Shown one piece after another: positions 12,379 to 24,800 of a stretch of DNA of 64,000 nt. The DNA is from Bilabrum cf. latius (taxonomy: Eukaryota; Bigyra: Bicosoecida; Bigyra; Bicosoecida), in the NCBI GenBank assembly GCA_965178125.1, contig OZ237747.1, forward strand, positions 1,162,997-1,226,996, in the 5' to 3' direction. The number at the start of each line of letters is the position of its first letter. Position 1 is the stretch's first letter. The notes below the pieces were generated by a model. The model made no database searches. It saw only the letters and a list, made by a program, of their open reading frames with translations, and was not told the DNA's origin. The position numbers were made by a program, and so were the translations under genes.

Positions 12379-15139
12379 TCACATTCCCGCGGGACCCCCT
12401 TGCGCGCCTCCAGCCCCCACTGGCTTGGCTCCCGGCCTCCTCTCTTCCTCCGCCTTGGCACTGGCCTTGATCGCAGACACGCGGGACCAGTCCACCCCGC
12501 GGCCAGCCACGGCGGAGAAGGCGGCCTGCATCTCCGGGATCGTCTCGGCCGCTTGCAGGGCCCGAGTGGCCTCAACCGCGTCGGGACCTGGTCCACCCGC
12601 CTTGGCTGCTTCCTCGGCGTCAGCGGGCGGCAGCTGCGGGATCACCCCGCCGTCGGCCTGGTGCCTCCACCGGTAGGCCAGCACCACCTGCTCAAGGTCA
12701 CCGGCCTGGGGACCCCCGAACTGCCGCGCGATCTCGAGGGCCCTGGCCCACCGGAACAGACGAACGTTCATCTTCACGGCCCTGTACAGCAGCGGCGGGC
12801 TAGCCTGCAAAAGCACCCTCTCGGCCTCGTCGGGCCTCCTCCTCAGCAGTGCCATCTCGGCGGCCTGGCCCTCCCTCGAGGGCACCTCCTTCACGTGCTG
12901 CACGAAGTGCAGCTTGTCTGTCATGCGGAGTGCAGCCAGGGACACCTCGGCGGAGTCCAAGTGGGCCGCGTCGAGGGCCATGGCGGCCAGCGCGGCCCAT
13001 AGGCAGTCCTCGCCCACGAACCGGCACAGCCGCACCGCATGCTCCCAGTTGGAGGCCTGGCACAGCCGGTGCAGTGCCGCGGTGTGCCGCCCCGCCGACT
13101 TGGCCACCATGGCCCCGTCCCCTTTCTCTGCCACCGCGAGGGCACCCCCGAAGGACCGGATCCGAGGGAGGGCTCCCCACTCGGCAGCGGGTCGCACCTC
13201 CCGCGCGGCCTCGCACAGCGTCCTATCGGTGAAGACAGCCGAAGGGGCAAGCCACGCGGCCAGCTGGCCGTCTCCCGCGGCCGCCAGCGCGTCTGCGTCA
13301 TCGGCCCAAGCGCACGAGTCGCACATGCCCTGCAGCCTCTGGGGGTCTGGCGCCTGGAGGGGGGTGATCCAGAGGTCTCCGTTGGCGTCGAGGAGGGCGG
13401 CCCTGCGCCTAGCCAGCGTGTCGCTGAAGGTGGAGAGGGCCACCTGCTTCAGGGAACAAGTGTGGGAATAAGATGCGAGGGAGCGGCCGGTCCTAGTGTC
13501 GAACACACGGACCACCTTCGGGTCGCCCCCGTCGATCATCAGCAGCGCGTCACGGGCCAGCGACAACGTGGACGTGTCTAGCGTGTCGGCGCGCATGCCC
13601 GACTGGCGGGGCCTGCACAGCAGACGGCCGTCGTACGAGAAAATCGCCACGGTACCCGCAACGTCCACGGAGCAGAAATGGGCCCTGTCCAGCAGCAGCA
13701 GACGGGGCGGGGAAGATACTTCCACCGTGTGCGGGGTGGTGAAATCCGCCCCGGCCAGCTTGTACACGTGCAGGTGCGTGCGCGTGCCCACGACCATGTG
13801 GCCGTGCTGCATGGCCAGCGCGGTCACCCTGCCCCTGACCTCCACCATGTCACCGTCCAGGTCGCCCCCCGCCCCTGCCCCGCTGCCTGCTCCCGAGGAG
13901 GGGCCCCCGCCCATCCCGCTCGCAGCCGCAGTCCCGGCCGCGGCCGTCCCTTCCCCCGAGAAGACCTTGAGCGTGCTCCTGTCCACCAGCTCGGCAGAAG
14001 AGCCTCCGTCCGAGGCGGAGAGGCCGAGCACCGACGCAGCCACCGCGCGGCCACCAGCGCCTGCACCCGCGAGCGTGGTGCCGTCCGCGGACCAGCTCAG
14101 CTGCAGCAAAGAGCCCGCTGAGTGCACGTGCCTCGAGCGAGACCAGCCCAGCCGGTCGCAGAAACGGAGCGAGTCGTGCGAAGCGGCGGCGAACGTGGCA
14201 CCGGAAGGGGACCAGGCGACCGCGGTCACGGCGTGTGGGAGGGCAGCCGAGGCGAAGAGCTGGCGCCCCGTGTCATCCCAGACCCTGTACTTGCCGTCCT
14301 CGCCCCCCGTCACCACCATGCCATGCACCGAGCTCCAGTCGGCGCACAGGCAGGCGCCGGCGTGCGCCTTCCACGTGGTGCGAGTCCGATCCGATCCCTT
14401 GGATCGGATCACCACGTCACTGCCGGTGCACCAGAGCAACCGCTACCCGTCTGCGCTCCACCTAACTGCCCTCACGGGCCCGCTGGCCTGCTCTAGCTGT
14501 GAGCGGAGCATGCCCATCCGGCTCCAGAGCTTCACGCTGCCGTCCTCCCCGCCCGTTGCAACGTCCTCGCCGCTTGAAGACCAGGCGACCGCGGTCACGG
14601 CGCCCCGGCCCTTAGAGGACGCCTCGAAACGGCGCTCCTCCCTCCCCGTGCTGCTGTCAATCATACGAACAGATCCTGCGAGTACAGTCGGCGGAAACGC
14701 TGCCGTCGGCTTGCTGGTGGTCGGCTTGATTCAAGCCAGGACAGAGCATAGCTAAAGCGCAGCGGAAACTCACCATCCGTGCACGCAACTACGACTTGCG
14801 TCGATGGGGTGCCCCTCCCAGTCACGACCCATCCAGCGGCAGCGACGGGAGCTGCCAGCTTGCAAACCTCTGCCGATGGGTCTCCTCCTTCACCCAGCGC
14901 CGTCAGCTCCGGGGTTCGTTTCATGGTAAGATCATCTGACATAGTCAAAAGCTATCCATCTGGCTACCATACACATGCGGTCACCGTGTCCTTGTCTGCG
15001 AAATGCCATTCGGATCGAGCACAATCTACACCGATTCGTCCAGGGCAAGGGCAACACAGTAGCAGGAATCATGAGCAAGATGTAGCCCATGCATGGTCTT
15101 ACGCAAGGACCTAGGAAGTTCGTTTACCTCCAATCGCAT
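12379..15139 (-). CDS. IFT80: Intraflagellar transport protein IFT80
   Basis: Three exons: 15103-15139, 14774-14995, 12379-14675; introns of 107 and 98 nt with GTAAGA/CGCAG and GTGAGT/CGCAG borders. 851 residues, TGA stop. N-terminal MRLEVNELP, WD repeats (VTACVWQPDGQLLTMSDD, VATGGEDGSVKLWSRMGMLR, WKAHAGACLCADW, VVTGGEDGKYRVWDDTGRQL) and a C-terminal helical solenoid (SNWEHAVRLCRFVGEDCLWAA) match IFT80 throughout. TAG supplies Gln in WQPDGQ (14964 and 14952) and in SADGQRLLWCTG (14443). IFT80 is an IFT-B subunit needed to assemble cilia. The PRP38 gene starts 141 bp away in the opposite direction, so the two may share a promoter region. Confidence 0.95.
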
Positions 15140-15280
15140 GGTTCAGCCCGCTAAGCAGTGCCACACGCACAGCTCCGAGCCGTTGCTGAGGCGCCGCGCA
15201 TTCCAAAGCGGAACCAATCGTCAACAACTTGCTCCGGTTCTACGACCACGGACACCTCTGTATCCGACTGCCCTTGTCTC

Positions 15281-17350
15281 ATGTCTAGAAGCTGTCTTTT
15301 GCGCAAAGAACGAATAGCAGCTAAGGCTGGGCGGCTAGGCGTCGATCCCTTCGAGCTTGCCGCCCGAGACAGCCAGGAAGCATCCGGGCCGCCTCCGGAG
15401 GACGCGCTGCCATTTTCCGGCAATCAGTCGAGCTTCAACGTAGAGCCTGCTCTGGCTGGGGCAATTGTACAGCATCGAGCATTCAGTCACAGCGCTGCGC
15501 GACTGGAGTCTTTGGAGGATGTTTGCGCAACTGCGGCTCTCTGCCCACATTTCGATCCGTGGGAGCCTGGGACGACTGCTCGAACACCTTCGAGGTTTTT
15601 CTGTCTTCTGTTCAAGCTCATGCTAATGCGACCGACCAAAGATCAGCTGCTTCGAATCCTGCAGAGCTCAATTGCCGGACCACAGGACGCCGTCTTGGAG
15701 GAGCAGACCGAGGACACGAGTGCGGCCGCGGCCCTGGCAAAGTGCGGCCAGCCCCAGCACAAGCCGGGGGCATCGTGCGCCCCGCGCATCCTTGCCATGC
15801 TGCTGCTTCGGTACTGCGCCGACCAGCGCACCCTGTGGTCCTGGCTGCGCCCCTTCCTGGACGACGCACAGCCAGTCCGAGCAGCCGGCGGCATGGACCC
15901 CGGGCTGAGGCTCAAGGCAGCACCCGATTCCCTGCCTGGGCCATCGGGACCCGACGCCGTGGAGGCCTGCAGATCGCTGTGGCGGGCCCAGTCGGATTCT
16001 CGGGCCGCCCCCACGGTGGGGGCAGTGGCCAGGCACCTCCTGCTGGCCCCTCGCTTCCAGGACGCGATGCTGCCGCGGCTGGCAGTTCCGGTATAGCGAC
16101 GGGTTGAGGCGCTGCTGGGCCTGCACGCCATGTCCAGGCGGTGCATGGGCCGGGCCTGGGAGCTCCGGTCCAAGTGGGTACCCGGCGCGGCGGTGCGGTG
16201 GCACGCGGGAGGCGAGGAGCAGACCCCGGGGGCAGAGGGGGGCATCGGCGCGGGCAAGGCCGCAGATGGTGGGGCGGGGTGGAAAGAAGGGGCGGTGAAG
16301 AGGGGGGCCACGACCGAGGAGGCCTGCGGCAGGCGCTGCGTGCTGTGGCTGACGGAGCGAGGGGGTGGCATAGGCGCTGGTGGGGGTGCGGGCGGGGCCG
16401 GTGCAAGTCGAGATGCGATGGTGGACATGGGGTACCTGGACATGGCTGGGGGGTTCGGTGCTGCGGCGGGCGGGGAGGGCGGTAGCTCCCTGCCACCTGG
16501 GCTGCGGCTGCCCGTCCTCTCTGAGCTATCCGGGACTGGCGGGAGTGTAGGTGCATCCAGGGGTGGGGCGGGAGGGCTCAAGTATGCGGGGGGGAGGAGC
16601 TCAAGTGGTAGTGGGGCGCGTTCGTCAGGGGCCCGGGGATACGGCCGTGGTGGCGGTGGCGGCGCGGGGGTGCGAGGGGGTGGCACTCGACGCAAGGGGA
16701 AGGGACAGCAAGGCAGCATGGCGGCGATGATGCTGGAGGAGGAGGAAGAGGAGGACGAGGAAGAGGAGAAGGAAGAAGATGGGGAATACTATGAAGGCGT
16801 GGGTGGGTACGAGGATGAGGGGGAAGGCGCGTGGGAAGCGGATGGAGGCGATGATGAGGCACAGGGGCAAGAGGAAACAGCCAGCGGTGCTGGTGATCGT
16901 AGTGTGACGATTGAAATTAGCAGCTCTGGCCAGGTGGAGGGCCAGCAAGACGCCTCTGGCGCCACGAGCAGTGCCGAGGAGCCTGCCGATGCTGGGCCCG
17001 CTGGCGCGGGTGCTCCGGGCTCCATGGCCGCTTTTGCTGCTATGATGCGGGGCGGGGAGTCGTCTCGATCCACCGGTGGAGCGGGCAGCGCGGCCAAGCC
17101 CCGGGTGGAGCGCGCCGAGGATGACGCGATGAGGCTGGAGCAGGCGGGCAGGGGAGGCAGGGACGTCGATGCGATAGGGGACGACTCGGAGGAGCGAGCC
17201 CGGGAGCGGGATCAAGCACCCGCTGGTGGGAGTTTCAATGATAGTTCCAGCCAGTAGCAGCACCAGTCAGGAAGTGGTGCCGGAGAGGCGAAGGAGCAGG
17301 GGGAGAGATAGCAAGTGCCCCAGGCAGCTTCCAACATGTGGAGCTTCTGA
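15281..17350 (+). CDS. PRP38-family pre-mRNA splicing factor
   Basis: 689 residues, TGA at 17348-17350, TAG codons at 16094, 17255 and 17309. The PRP38 domain spans about residues 60-290: FDPWEPGTTARTPSRFFCLL, FKLMLMRPTKDQLLRIL, RYCADQRTLWSWLRPFLDD, VGAVARHLLL and LPRLAVPVQRRVEALL, the last containing Gln from TAG. PRP38 proteins join the spliceosomal B complex and are needed for its activation. The C-terminal half is Gly-rich and then strongly acidic (a Glu/Asp run near 16730-16800). ATG at 15281 is the first usable one in frame, but a short upstream exon cannot be excluded because the frame is open back to 15158. Introns are common in this window, so a splicing factor fits. Confidence 0.8.
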
Positions 17351-17623
17351 GTGCGGGCCGTAGAGGAATTTTTGTTCAACGGTTGAAGCTGAGGTCTAGC
17401 TGGCTTTAGACACCAGTCACGCCGGGGAAGAGGTTCGCCTCTCGGTCAGGAGCACCGATCGCGATTCGCGATCCTCGCGATATGACCCTCACTCTCCCTC
17501 TCGGTGCCAGATGCCATCTTGATCTTGGTGTCATCTAGCTCAGGCAAAGCTGCCCGCACTCACCCCAAGAATATTTGGAGCCGAAAATTCCAAAATAAAG
17601 TGGTAACGCAATTCATTGCTCCG

Positions 17624-18646
17624 ATGGAGAAGTCCGACCGGACAAGTTCCAGACCAGCACCAGCAGGTGCAAAGCAGCAATGGCAGAGGCTGAACCCAAC
17701 ACATGCTGGCTTTAGGAGTTCCGATCTAGATACTTGGTGCGTAAGTACCAGCATGGACAACATTATGATAGGTCCCATGACTGGAGGGGGTTCATGTTGG
17801 GTTTCTACAGACGGTCGCATTGAAAGAGCAGGAAATGCAATCCCAACTACTTGGCTGCCCGAGTTCCCCTTCCAAACCGGCAAGTGGTGCTTTGAGGTTC
17901 AGATGTTAAGAGGCGAATCGCAGTGTTTGTTTAGTCAGTTTGGGATCGGGCGAGCATAGACGCGTTGCACTGTGAGAGACGGTGTCGGCGACAGGTCGGA
18001 TAGCTGGAGTGTTGACTACAGCAGGGGCGTGGCATGGCACATCGTAAGCTTTTCGTGCCAACAGAGGCGACGGCTAACTTGTGAAACAGTATCAATCTGC
18101 GTCGACATCGACGCGGGCACCTTGACCTCCGCTGTGGACGGTGACTGGGCCGCGGACAGATGCATCGGTTTCGGCAAGCAGCAGGGAATCGCCAAGGCCT
18201 CCCTCCACAAGAGTTTTGCCCTTTACCCGATGGCATCCATAGCAGATGGCACATACCGGTATAACATCGGAAGTCCGCACAGCCCTTTCGTGCACAGGCC
18301 CCCTTCAGGGTATAGACCCCTGTGGGAGGCGAGGGGCGGCACTGCGACGTCTGACCGTCTCGTTCGCTTGGAGAGATTGCTGGCCTTCAGGCGGGCACGG
18401 GAGGCCCACAGGGATGCAAGCATGGTGTTCCGGGCGGCAAGCGAGGGCAGGCCTCTGGAGCTGGTTAAACGCCTGCGGCTGGGCAAGCTCGCTGGTGGCC
18501 TGGACATGAAGGGCGAGGTGGTGGTCGGTGGAGGTGACGGTTCATCTGGGGAGCGACGGGTGGTGGTGGGTTCGTTGGAGGCGGCCCGTCTGGGGGGGCA
18601 CGATGAGTGCGTGAGCGCTATTGAAGAGACTCGAGGCAGCGCATGA
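17624..18646 (+). CDS. SPRY-domain protein with ankyrin-like tail
   Basis: 340 residues, ATG at 17624 (CCGATGG context), TGA at 18644-18646, one TAG (17957) inside the domain at FGIGRAQTRC. The SPRY/B30.2 fold is recognised from WCFEVQMLRG, QFGIGRA, DSWSVDYSRGVAWH, CVDIDAGTLTSAVDGDW and FALYPMASIADGTYRYNIG (about residues 50-225). SPRY domains mediate protein-protein recognition. The last ~75 residues repeat the ankyrin-like module of the LRR gene at 9.6 kb. The frame is open further upstream to a GTG at 17504, so a 5' exon is possible. Function unknown beyond protein binding. Confidence 0.75.
18415..18630 (+). repeat. Ankyrin-like tail module, copy 2
   Basis: Second copy of the module at 9591-9815, in opposite orientation and about 8.6 kb away. 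Both copies sit at the very 3' end of their gene and keep the reading frame. Confidence 0.8.
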
Positions 18647-18711
18647 CATGCCTGGATACCAGGATCGGCCTACTGCAACAATATCAAAACAATAGCAACA
18701 ACAGTCAAAAC

Positions 18712-20019
18712 TCAGTGCACAGCCCTCGGGTCCCACCCAGACCAGGGCGCCCCGTCCTTGGCGAAGACAGGCAGGCCCCAGGAAACCACCACGTTCGCCG
18801 TGGCTCTGTAGGGCCTCTCCTCGTACAGGGCCACGTTCTCCTTCCCGAGCCTCTCGAGCTCTCCCAGGATCCAGTGCACGTCGGGGATGTTCCACGCGAT
18901 CCACCCGCGCCTGCTCCTGGCGATCAGCGAGGAGACGTAGGGCGCCCGCGTGTGCGGCTTGAGCTCGCTCAGGGCGTAGTTGGACATGAAAAGGTCGAAT
19001 TCGGCGGGCTCCTCCCCTCTAGCGATCCTCTCCTCCAGTCCGGCCAGCCCACCGAGCTCCGTGTTCCCCAGCCGCACTCTGCTCGCTTTCTCCGGAGCAA
19101 GTGCCCGGCTCAGCCACCTGCGCTGCACTCGCTCCACCGCTGGCAAGTCGAATATCATCCAGTCCCCGATCCCCTGAAACAGAGACAGGCAGGCGTGCGC
19201 CTGCCCCCCGAAGCCGCCCCCCACTTCGACCACCCGGGCCCCTGGACCAATGGACATGGGGGTGTCGAGCAGCGCCCTGCCGAACCATAGGCGGATGTCC
19301 ACCGCCACACTCAGGTAGCGAAAATGCACGGGAGCCACTTGTAAGCCAGTGGCTGGGAAGTCTCCCCTCATGAGCGTCGCGAGGCTGTCCTCGCTCGGGC
19401 CACCGATGGAGCTGCCGACGCGCAGCATTTCGATTGCGTCTGCTTGCTGCAATACCGCAGGGTCCCGCCGCTCGATGTGGTCAATCATTGGCTGCAATAC
19501 ATTGTTCATTTTTGGATCCTCAAACATTATCCTTGAGGCTGGGTGTTCACGGAATCGGTCGAATGCAGAATTTCGGTCCTGTCCCGCTGCTTCCTCCATC
19601 AGCGCGACGTACTCTGCAAAGAACCCACCGCCAATGTGCCAGCTATCATGGGTTGGCTTTGTTGTACCTGCATTATTGACGACTCGACTTGCCTATTCGC
19701 AGATATCCTACAGAAATTGCAGGAGTGCGGACTTAAATTCAGCACATGTAGGCGCTGTCTGATTCCCCTGGGCCCAACAGTCCGTTCTGATGGACCGTAG
19801 CTCTCCCTTCATGAGCGCGTTTATTAACATCTCCCTGTTTCTGTCATTGCATATAGAATCCAGCACGCCTGGAAGGAGGAGCGGCTACAGTGATTTGCTA
19901 GGCTGGAGCCCAAGGAGAAGTGTGCTAGCATTAACTACGAAGCCCAGCGGCTGCTGTTCACAAGATGTACACAACAGCAGTACAGCAAGAAGCACTGTTC
20001 GAAAGTATTGCTTAAGCAT
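18712..20019 (-). CDS. Sugar O-methyltransferase-like, signal-anchored
   Basis: 435 residues in one exon, ATG at 20019, TGA at 18712-18714, three in-frame TAG codons, all in the N-terminal third. Residues 8-20 (VLLAVLLLC) form a signal peptide or type II anchor, so the enzyme probably faces the secretory lumen. The body resembles the putative sugar O-methyltransferase family: SWHIGGGFFAEYVALM, a SAM-binding loop VVEVGGGFGGQAHACL at about 263, MIFDLPAVERVQRRWLS, FDLFMSNYALSE and RRGWIAWNI. A role in methylating glycans in the secretory pathway is inferred. Under the standard code only the C-terminal two thirds would be annotated and the anchor lost. Confidence 0.75.
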
Positions 20020-20140
20020 GCTCTGCAAGATAATTTGTGTTGGTTCATTTCACATCGATTTCTTTCACTGATGGCATGGCATTGCAGCACTGTGCTCACC
20101 ACGAGAGACGCGCGTATCCGATCCGGAATAGCCATGTCCC

Positions 20141-21634
20141 TCATTGCGCCCTGGCGACAGTCGCGGACCGCCCCACCAGCATGAGAGTGGCAGCGGCCAC
20201 CGCTGCTGCTGCTGCTGTTTGGACGCCCATAGCATCGCGCGATGCTTCCGACGAGCTCGGAGTGCTCGACGGTGAAGAGCTCACTCCCACACTAGCACTC
20301 GCAGACGGTACTGCTGATGCCGAGGCAGATGGGGCTGCGCTGGTCGGTGACGAGCTTGGGATGCTTGCATGCGACGGCGTAGTCGAGGGCGAGGGCGATG
20401 GTACTGGCGAGCGCGATGGCTGGCTTTTCATGATAGCCAGCCCGTAGCCTTGCCCCATGGGTCCTTGGAAGGACCCGCCCGCGTACAGGGTGCTTCCAAA
20501 ATCACTGAGCGTCAGCACGGTCACAGGCGCGTTGAATGACCCTGCCCTGGCTTCCCATGCCTTGGTGGCTGTGTTGTATGCCGCCACGCCGATCGTGTTC
20601 ACCCCATTGACGTTTGAAAGATGACCTCCAATGTACACTAAACCTGCTATTGTATCCACAGCGATTGCAGACACGTAGTCACCGCTGGTAGGCTTGGTCC
20701 AGCCGCCCACGGCCGAAAATGCGCCAGTGCCGCTGTCATAGTACGCAAACCCTGGAACAGCCACTCCGCCAGCACTAGTAAACTTGCCTCCGATGTAGAC
20801 TCCATCGGGGCACCCGCGCGTCGAGCCGCACTCTATGGCAGTCACGTGGCCCCCGGTCACGTGCAGGCTAGACCAGCCAGAGCTGGAGTCGTACAGCTGC
20901 AGGGCCCCTAGAGATGGATCTACAGCGCCGCCGGCATACAGTGATTTGAGCTTATAGTTCTCTTGGTCCTTGACGGCGATGGCCCAGATCGTCTGCGTTG
21001 GCCCGCCTGAGCCCAAGGGTGCAGCCCGGCCCTCTGGTCCATTTCGCCACGTGAGGACGGTCGTGCCAGAGATGGCACGCTATGCAGCCGTTCCAACTAC
21101 CCAATCCAGCGCGGCTATTGCCATGGCATTCACCACAGGGGCGCCGTAGTCGAAGCCGCCCTGCTGCATCCAGCCGCCGCTCGAGTAGCAAGCCACGTTG
21201 ACTGCTTTCCGCCCGCCGGCCGACTCGAAATCTCCCCCGAAGCAGAACTGAGATGCGCCAGTACTGTAAAACAGCGCTGCATGCGCTATTCCCACGGAGC
21301 CCTGCATCGCGAGGCCGGTGCCAAGCCTGGACCAGGTACTCGGCTGGAAGCTGTTGCCCAGGAACAGCTCCGTGGCTCCCGAGGACGTCTGCTCGTGGTC
21401 GCCCGCATCGGTGACATTACACCCCTGAAACTGTCCTCCAATGTATAGAAAGTCCCCATGGGTGGCTATCGCAGCCACATTGGCCCACGCCGGGTCCCAC
21501 ACGCCTCCAGCCAACTCTTCCCAGATCCAGCTCGACCCTGCAACATCGACTAGATCTGCGCCTGCCTTGCGCGCCCTGTCGGCGCATGCAATACTGGCAC
21601 TTGCAAGCACAATGCACGCTAGCATTCCAAACAT
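20141..21634 (-). CDS. Secreted or surface beta-propeller-like protein
   Basis: 497 residues in one exon, ATG at 21634, TGA at 20141-20143, a single TAG (21080). An N-terminal signal peptide (MFGMLACIVLASASIACA) is followed by at least six repeats around a Gly-Gly core: LYIGGQF, CFGGDFESAGG, LYAGGAV, VYIGGKFTSAGG, VYIGGHLSNVNG, LYAGGSFQG, as in kelch-like or DUF5122-type propellers. A Ser/Pro-rich stalk follows, then a C-terminal hydrophobic segment (AAAAAVAAATLMLVG), suggesting a GPI or membrane anchor. Likely an extracellular or cell-wall protein; ligand unknown. Confidence 0.75.
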
Positions 21635-21823
21635 GTTGATGCAGGACTCCTAGTATGAGGAGACCGCGGGGCAATGTTCCGGATGGATCTTGAAGGCCGG
21701 TTCGGATCTTTGCCATGTTCCGGTTTGAGAGGGTGAGGGCGGACTGGTTGAATTCATGAATGTAGTCTGACTAATTGTAGAAGGCTCCAAGGATTTGCGT
21801 CTGACATGTTGTTGAGGAAATCT

Positions 21824-24800
21824 TCACCGGGGCATGCTCAGTTTCAAAGGCGAGACCCTGCTGCCGGGGTGCAGCGCATCATCGAGGCTGGCCAGGGCCC
21901 GGGTGAGTCCCCGGATGTTCTCCTGCCGGGTGGGGGACGACGGGATCACGCCACTGCTGGCACTACCTGCAGCTCTCCCACCCTGGCCCCTCCTCTGCGA
22001 CCGGGTGCGCACCCCGGGCCCCGCCCCAGCCGCCTGCAGAGCGGCCAGCTTCCTCCTGAGGGCCTTCCGCAGCGCGCTGAGCTTCTTGCGCACGCCCTCC
22101 CCCATCGCCTTGCCGCTCGCACTCGTCACACCTGCCCCTGCCCCTGCACTCGCCCCTGTTCTGGCCGCGACCGCCCCCGCAAGCAGCTCCAGGGCGGGTG
22201 CGAGCAGCCCGACGGGATCGTCCCGGTACAGCTGCGCGGCGTCCGCCAGCACGTCAGTGGCCTCGGCGGCGTGCGCCAGCGCCCTGCGACAGGCCCTGGA
22301 TCCACGGGTGGATTCGGCCAGCAGCCGCATGCAGAGGGAGGCCAGCTTTCTGTGCGGCCTGCTCAGGTTGCAGGACCGGAGGGCCGCCAGCACCACGGGC
22401 ACGGCGCTCGAGGCCGCCATGGCGTCACCCACGAACGGACCGGAGGGGGCCAGGGCCAGGAGCTGCTGGCAGGCGGACTGCACGCGGGACAGGGATCCGG
22501 AGCGCAAAAGGTTCCGTACGGCGGCCCGCGTCCTGGCTCCCACGGTCTCGGCCGCGGTCGCCCGTGCTGTGGCCTGTGCCAACTTCTCGCGGGCAGCGGT
22601 CACGGCGGGCCCCGCACTTGCCCTCATGGCGGCCCCCCTCCACTGGGCCTGCAGGGCCAGCACGGCCCCCCTTGACCTACGGCTCTCCTCGGCCATGCGA
22701 TCCGCCCTTGCCCTGGCCACTTGCGCCTCCTGCTCGGCTCTCGCCTCTTCTTCGCGCCGGTGCTGCGCCCTTGCCGCGCGCGCTTCGGCACGTCCGCGGA
22801 ATCCCCTCCAGAGTGCCTGCAGCGAAGCGGCGGCCCGCGCCTCCCTCTACTCCTGCTCCCGTTGTTCCCTCGCGACCCGAGCCTCCTCCTCCCTGGCCTG
22901 TTCCTCCTCCATGGCTCTCGCCTCCTCCTCGGCCCGCTGCCTCGCCGCCCTGGCCTCGTCCTTCATGGCAGCGAACCGCCGCCGCTGCAACGCCCCGCGG
23001 GCCAATGCTCCCAGCTGCTCTGCCAGCCAGGTCAGCCCGTCCAGTTTGGCCATGTCCTCCAGCATCCGCCACCAGCTCTGGATGGCACAGGCAGCCAGCA
23101 CCTCCTGCTCGCGCCGGGCCTCTTGTTCCTTGGCCTCGTCATGCGCCTCGGCTCGCCGCCTCGCGCGGGCCTCGCGCAGCAGGCGACGGCGGGCGGCGCG
23201 GGAGGCCTCCAGCGAAGCGGCCGCCTGCTCCGACGCGCGGGCGGCCCGTCGCGCCCTGGACAGCGCTCCCTCGACCCCAACGGGAGCTGAGCCCGAGGCG
23301 GCACCGCTACTCGGGGCGCGATGGTCCGAGGGCGGGAGGGTCGGGGGCACAGCCCGCCTGACGCGCCTGCTCCCCCCCACGGCATCTCCCGAGGGTTTCG
23401 AGGGGGCCGCTGCCGCGACCGGTTCCGGAGCCGCGGCAGCGGCCTCCGTGCGCCGCTCCCGGACTCGCCTTGCCCCTTCCCGCAGCACCCTCTGATTGGC
23501 GAGCGCGTGCAGCAGCTTGCGCCGGTAGAAGGCGCCCCTGCACCAAGCCGACAGCTGGGCAGCGGCGGCTGCCCGCTTCTCTGTCTGAGAAGCCGCCCTT
23601 GCCCTTCGCCTCTTGAGCTCCCCGCGCGCATACCTCCGCCACGCGGCCTGCACCCGCATGGCGGCCCTGGACTTGCGCGCCGCAGGGGCCAGCACGGCCC
23701 AGAGCAGTCGGCCGCAGGCCAGCACTGCCCTACCGGCCACGGGGACGCCAGCACCGGCAGTCGCGCTCGCCCTGGCTGCCGCTGCCGCGATCGTGTCATG
23801 GGGTGGCAGCGGCAGCGGAGGCCCGTCCAAGGCTACGACAGCCCGCTGCACGGCCACGAACCTCTCACTGGCACCCGCAGAGGCAGAGGTGCCCGCCGCG
23901 TGCCCCGGACCCAGGGCCAGGCACCTCGGCAGCAGGGCGGGCGCGTACCTGTGCACCGCCAGGGCCAGGGCCTTGCCGTCGCTGCACAGGCAGGCGGCGG
24001 CGAGGGCGGGACTCATGTCTCCAGCACGGTGGGGTGCCGATGCCGCCGACTCGTCGACTGCCTGCGCCAGGGGAGCGGCGCCCGGGATGCACAGGCACGA
24101 CGGCCCAGCGGACGCGAGAAGCCACGCCAGCACCAGGCACTCGGCCTGCCGCTCGGTGGTGCCAGTGCTGCTGCTGGGTGAAGCTCCGGCACCAGATGAC
24201 GCTGCCGGCGGCATTTTGCGCGCAGCCTCGAGCCACGGGAGGGCTGTGCGCGCAGCCATGCCGGTGGGATCTGCCCTGCAGAGGGCCCGCACCTCTGCCT
24301 CGAGGGCCGCGCGGGACCCGGGCCCGGCCAGGGCACCGGCGCCGCCGCCGCTGCTACGACCCCCCACGGCCCTCCCCGCGGCCCCTCCCAGGGAGCCCCT
24401 GGGCCTGTCTGCCTCGAGGTCCGCCGCCCGCTGCAGCGCCGCCCACAGCACTCCCACCGACGCCTCCGCGGAGCCGTCCGCGATGGCCTGGGCCAGGGCG
24501 GCCTCGGGCGACGCGCTCTTGCGTCTCATCATGCTGCGGAGAGTGCCCCCAGCGGAGGGTACAGGCACGGCGGACACGTCCACGCCCGCGCGGGAGAGGA
24601 GAGAGAGGGCCGCGCCGACGTTGCGGGAACGGACCGTGCGCGTGGGGGCGGGGAACCGCAGGATCCGGCGGGCCAGCTAGAAGGGTGCCGTGAAGCAGTC
24701 GCCCTCGCCTGTTCCTGCCTCCCCATCGGTGGCCTCTGCCTTTATTCCCTCAGTGGAGGAGGAGGAATCCGCACCAGCACCCGGCGCCCGTTCCCCACCA

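Noticed and set aside
15158-15280. PRP38 start at the upstream GTG (15158)
   Set aside because: Eukaryotic starts are normally ATG; the first in-frame ATG is 15281, and the upstream codons are low complexity and may be leader.
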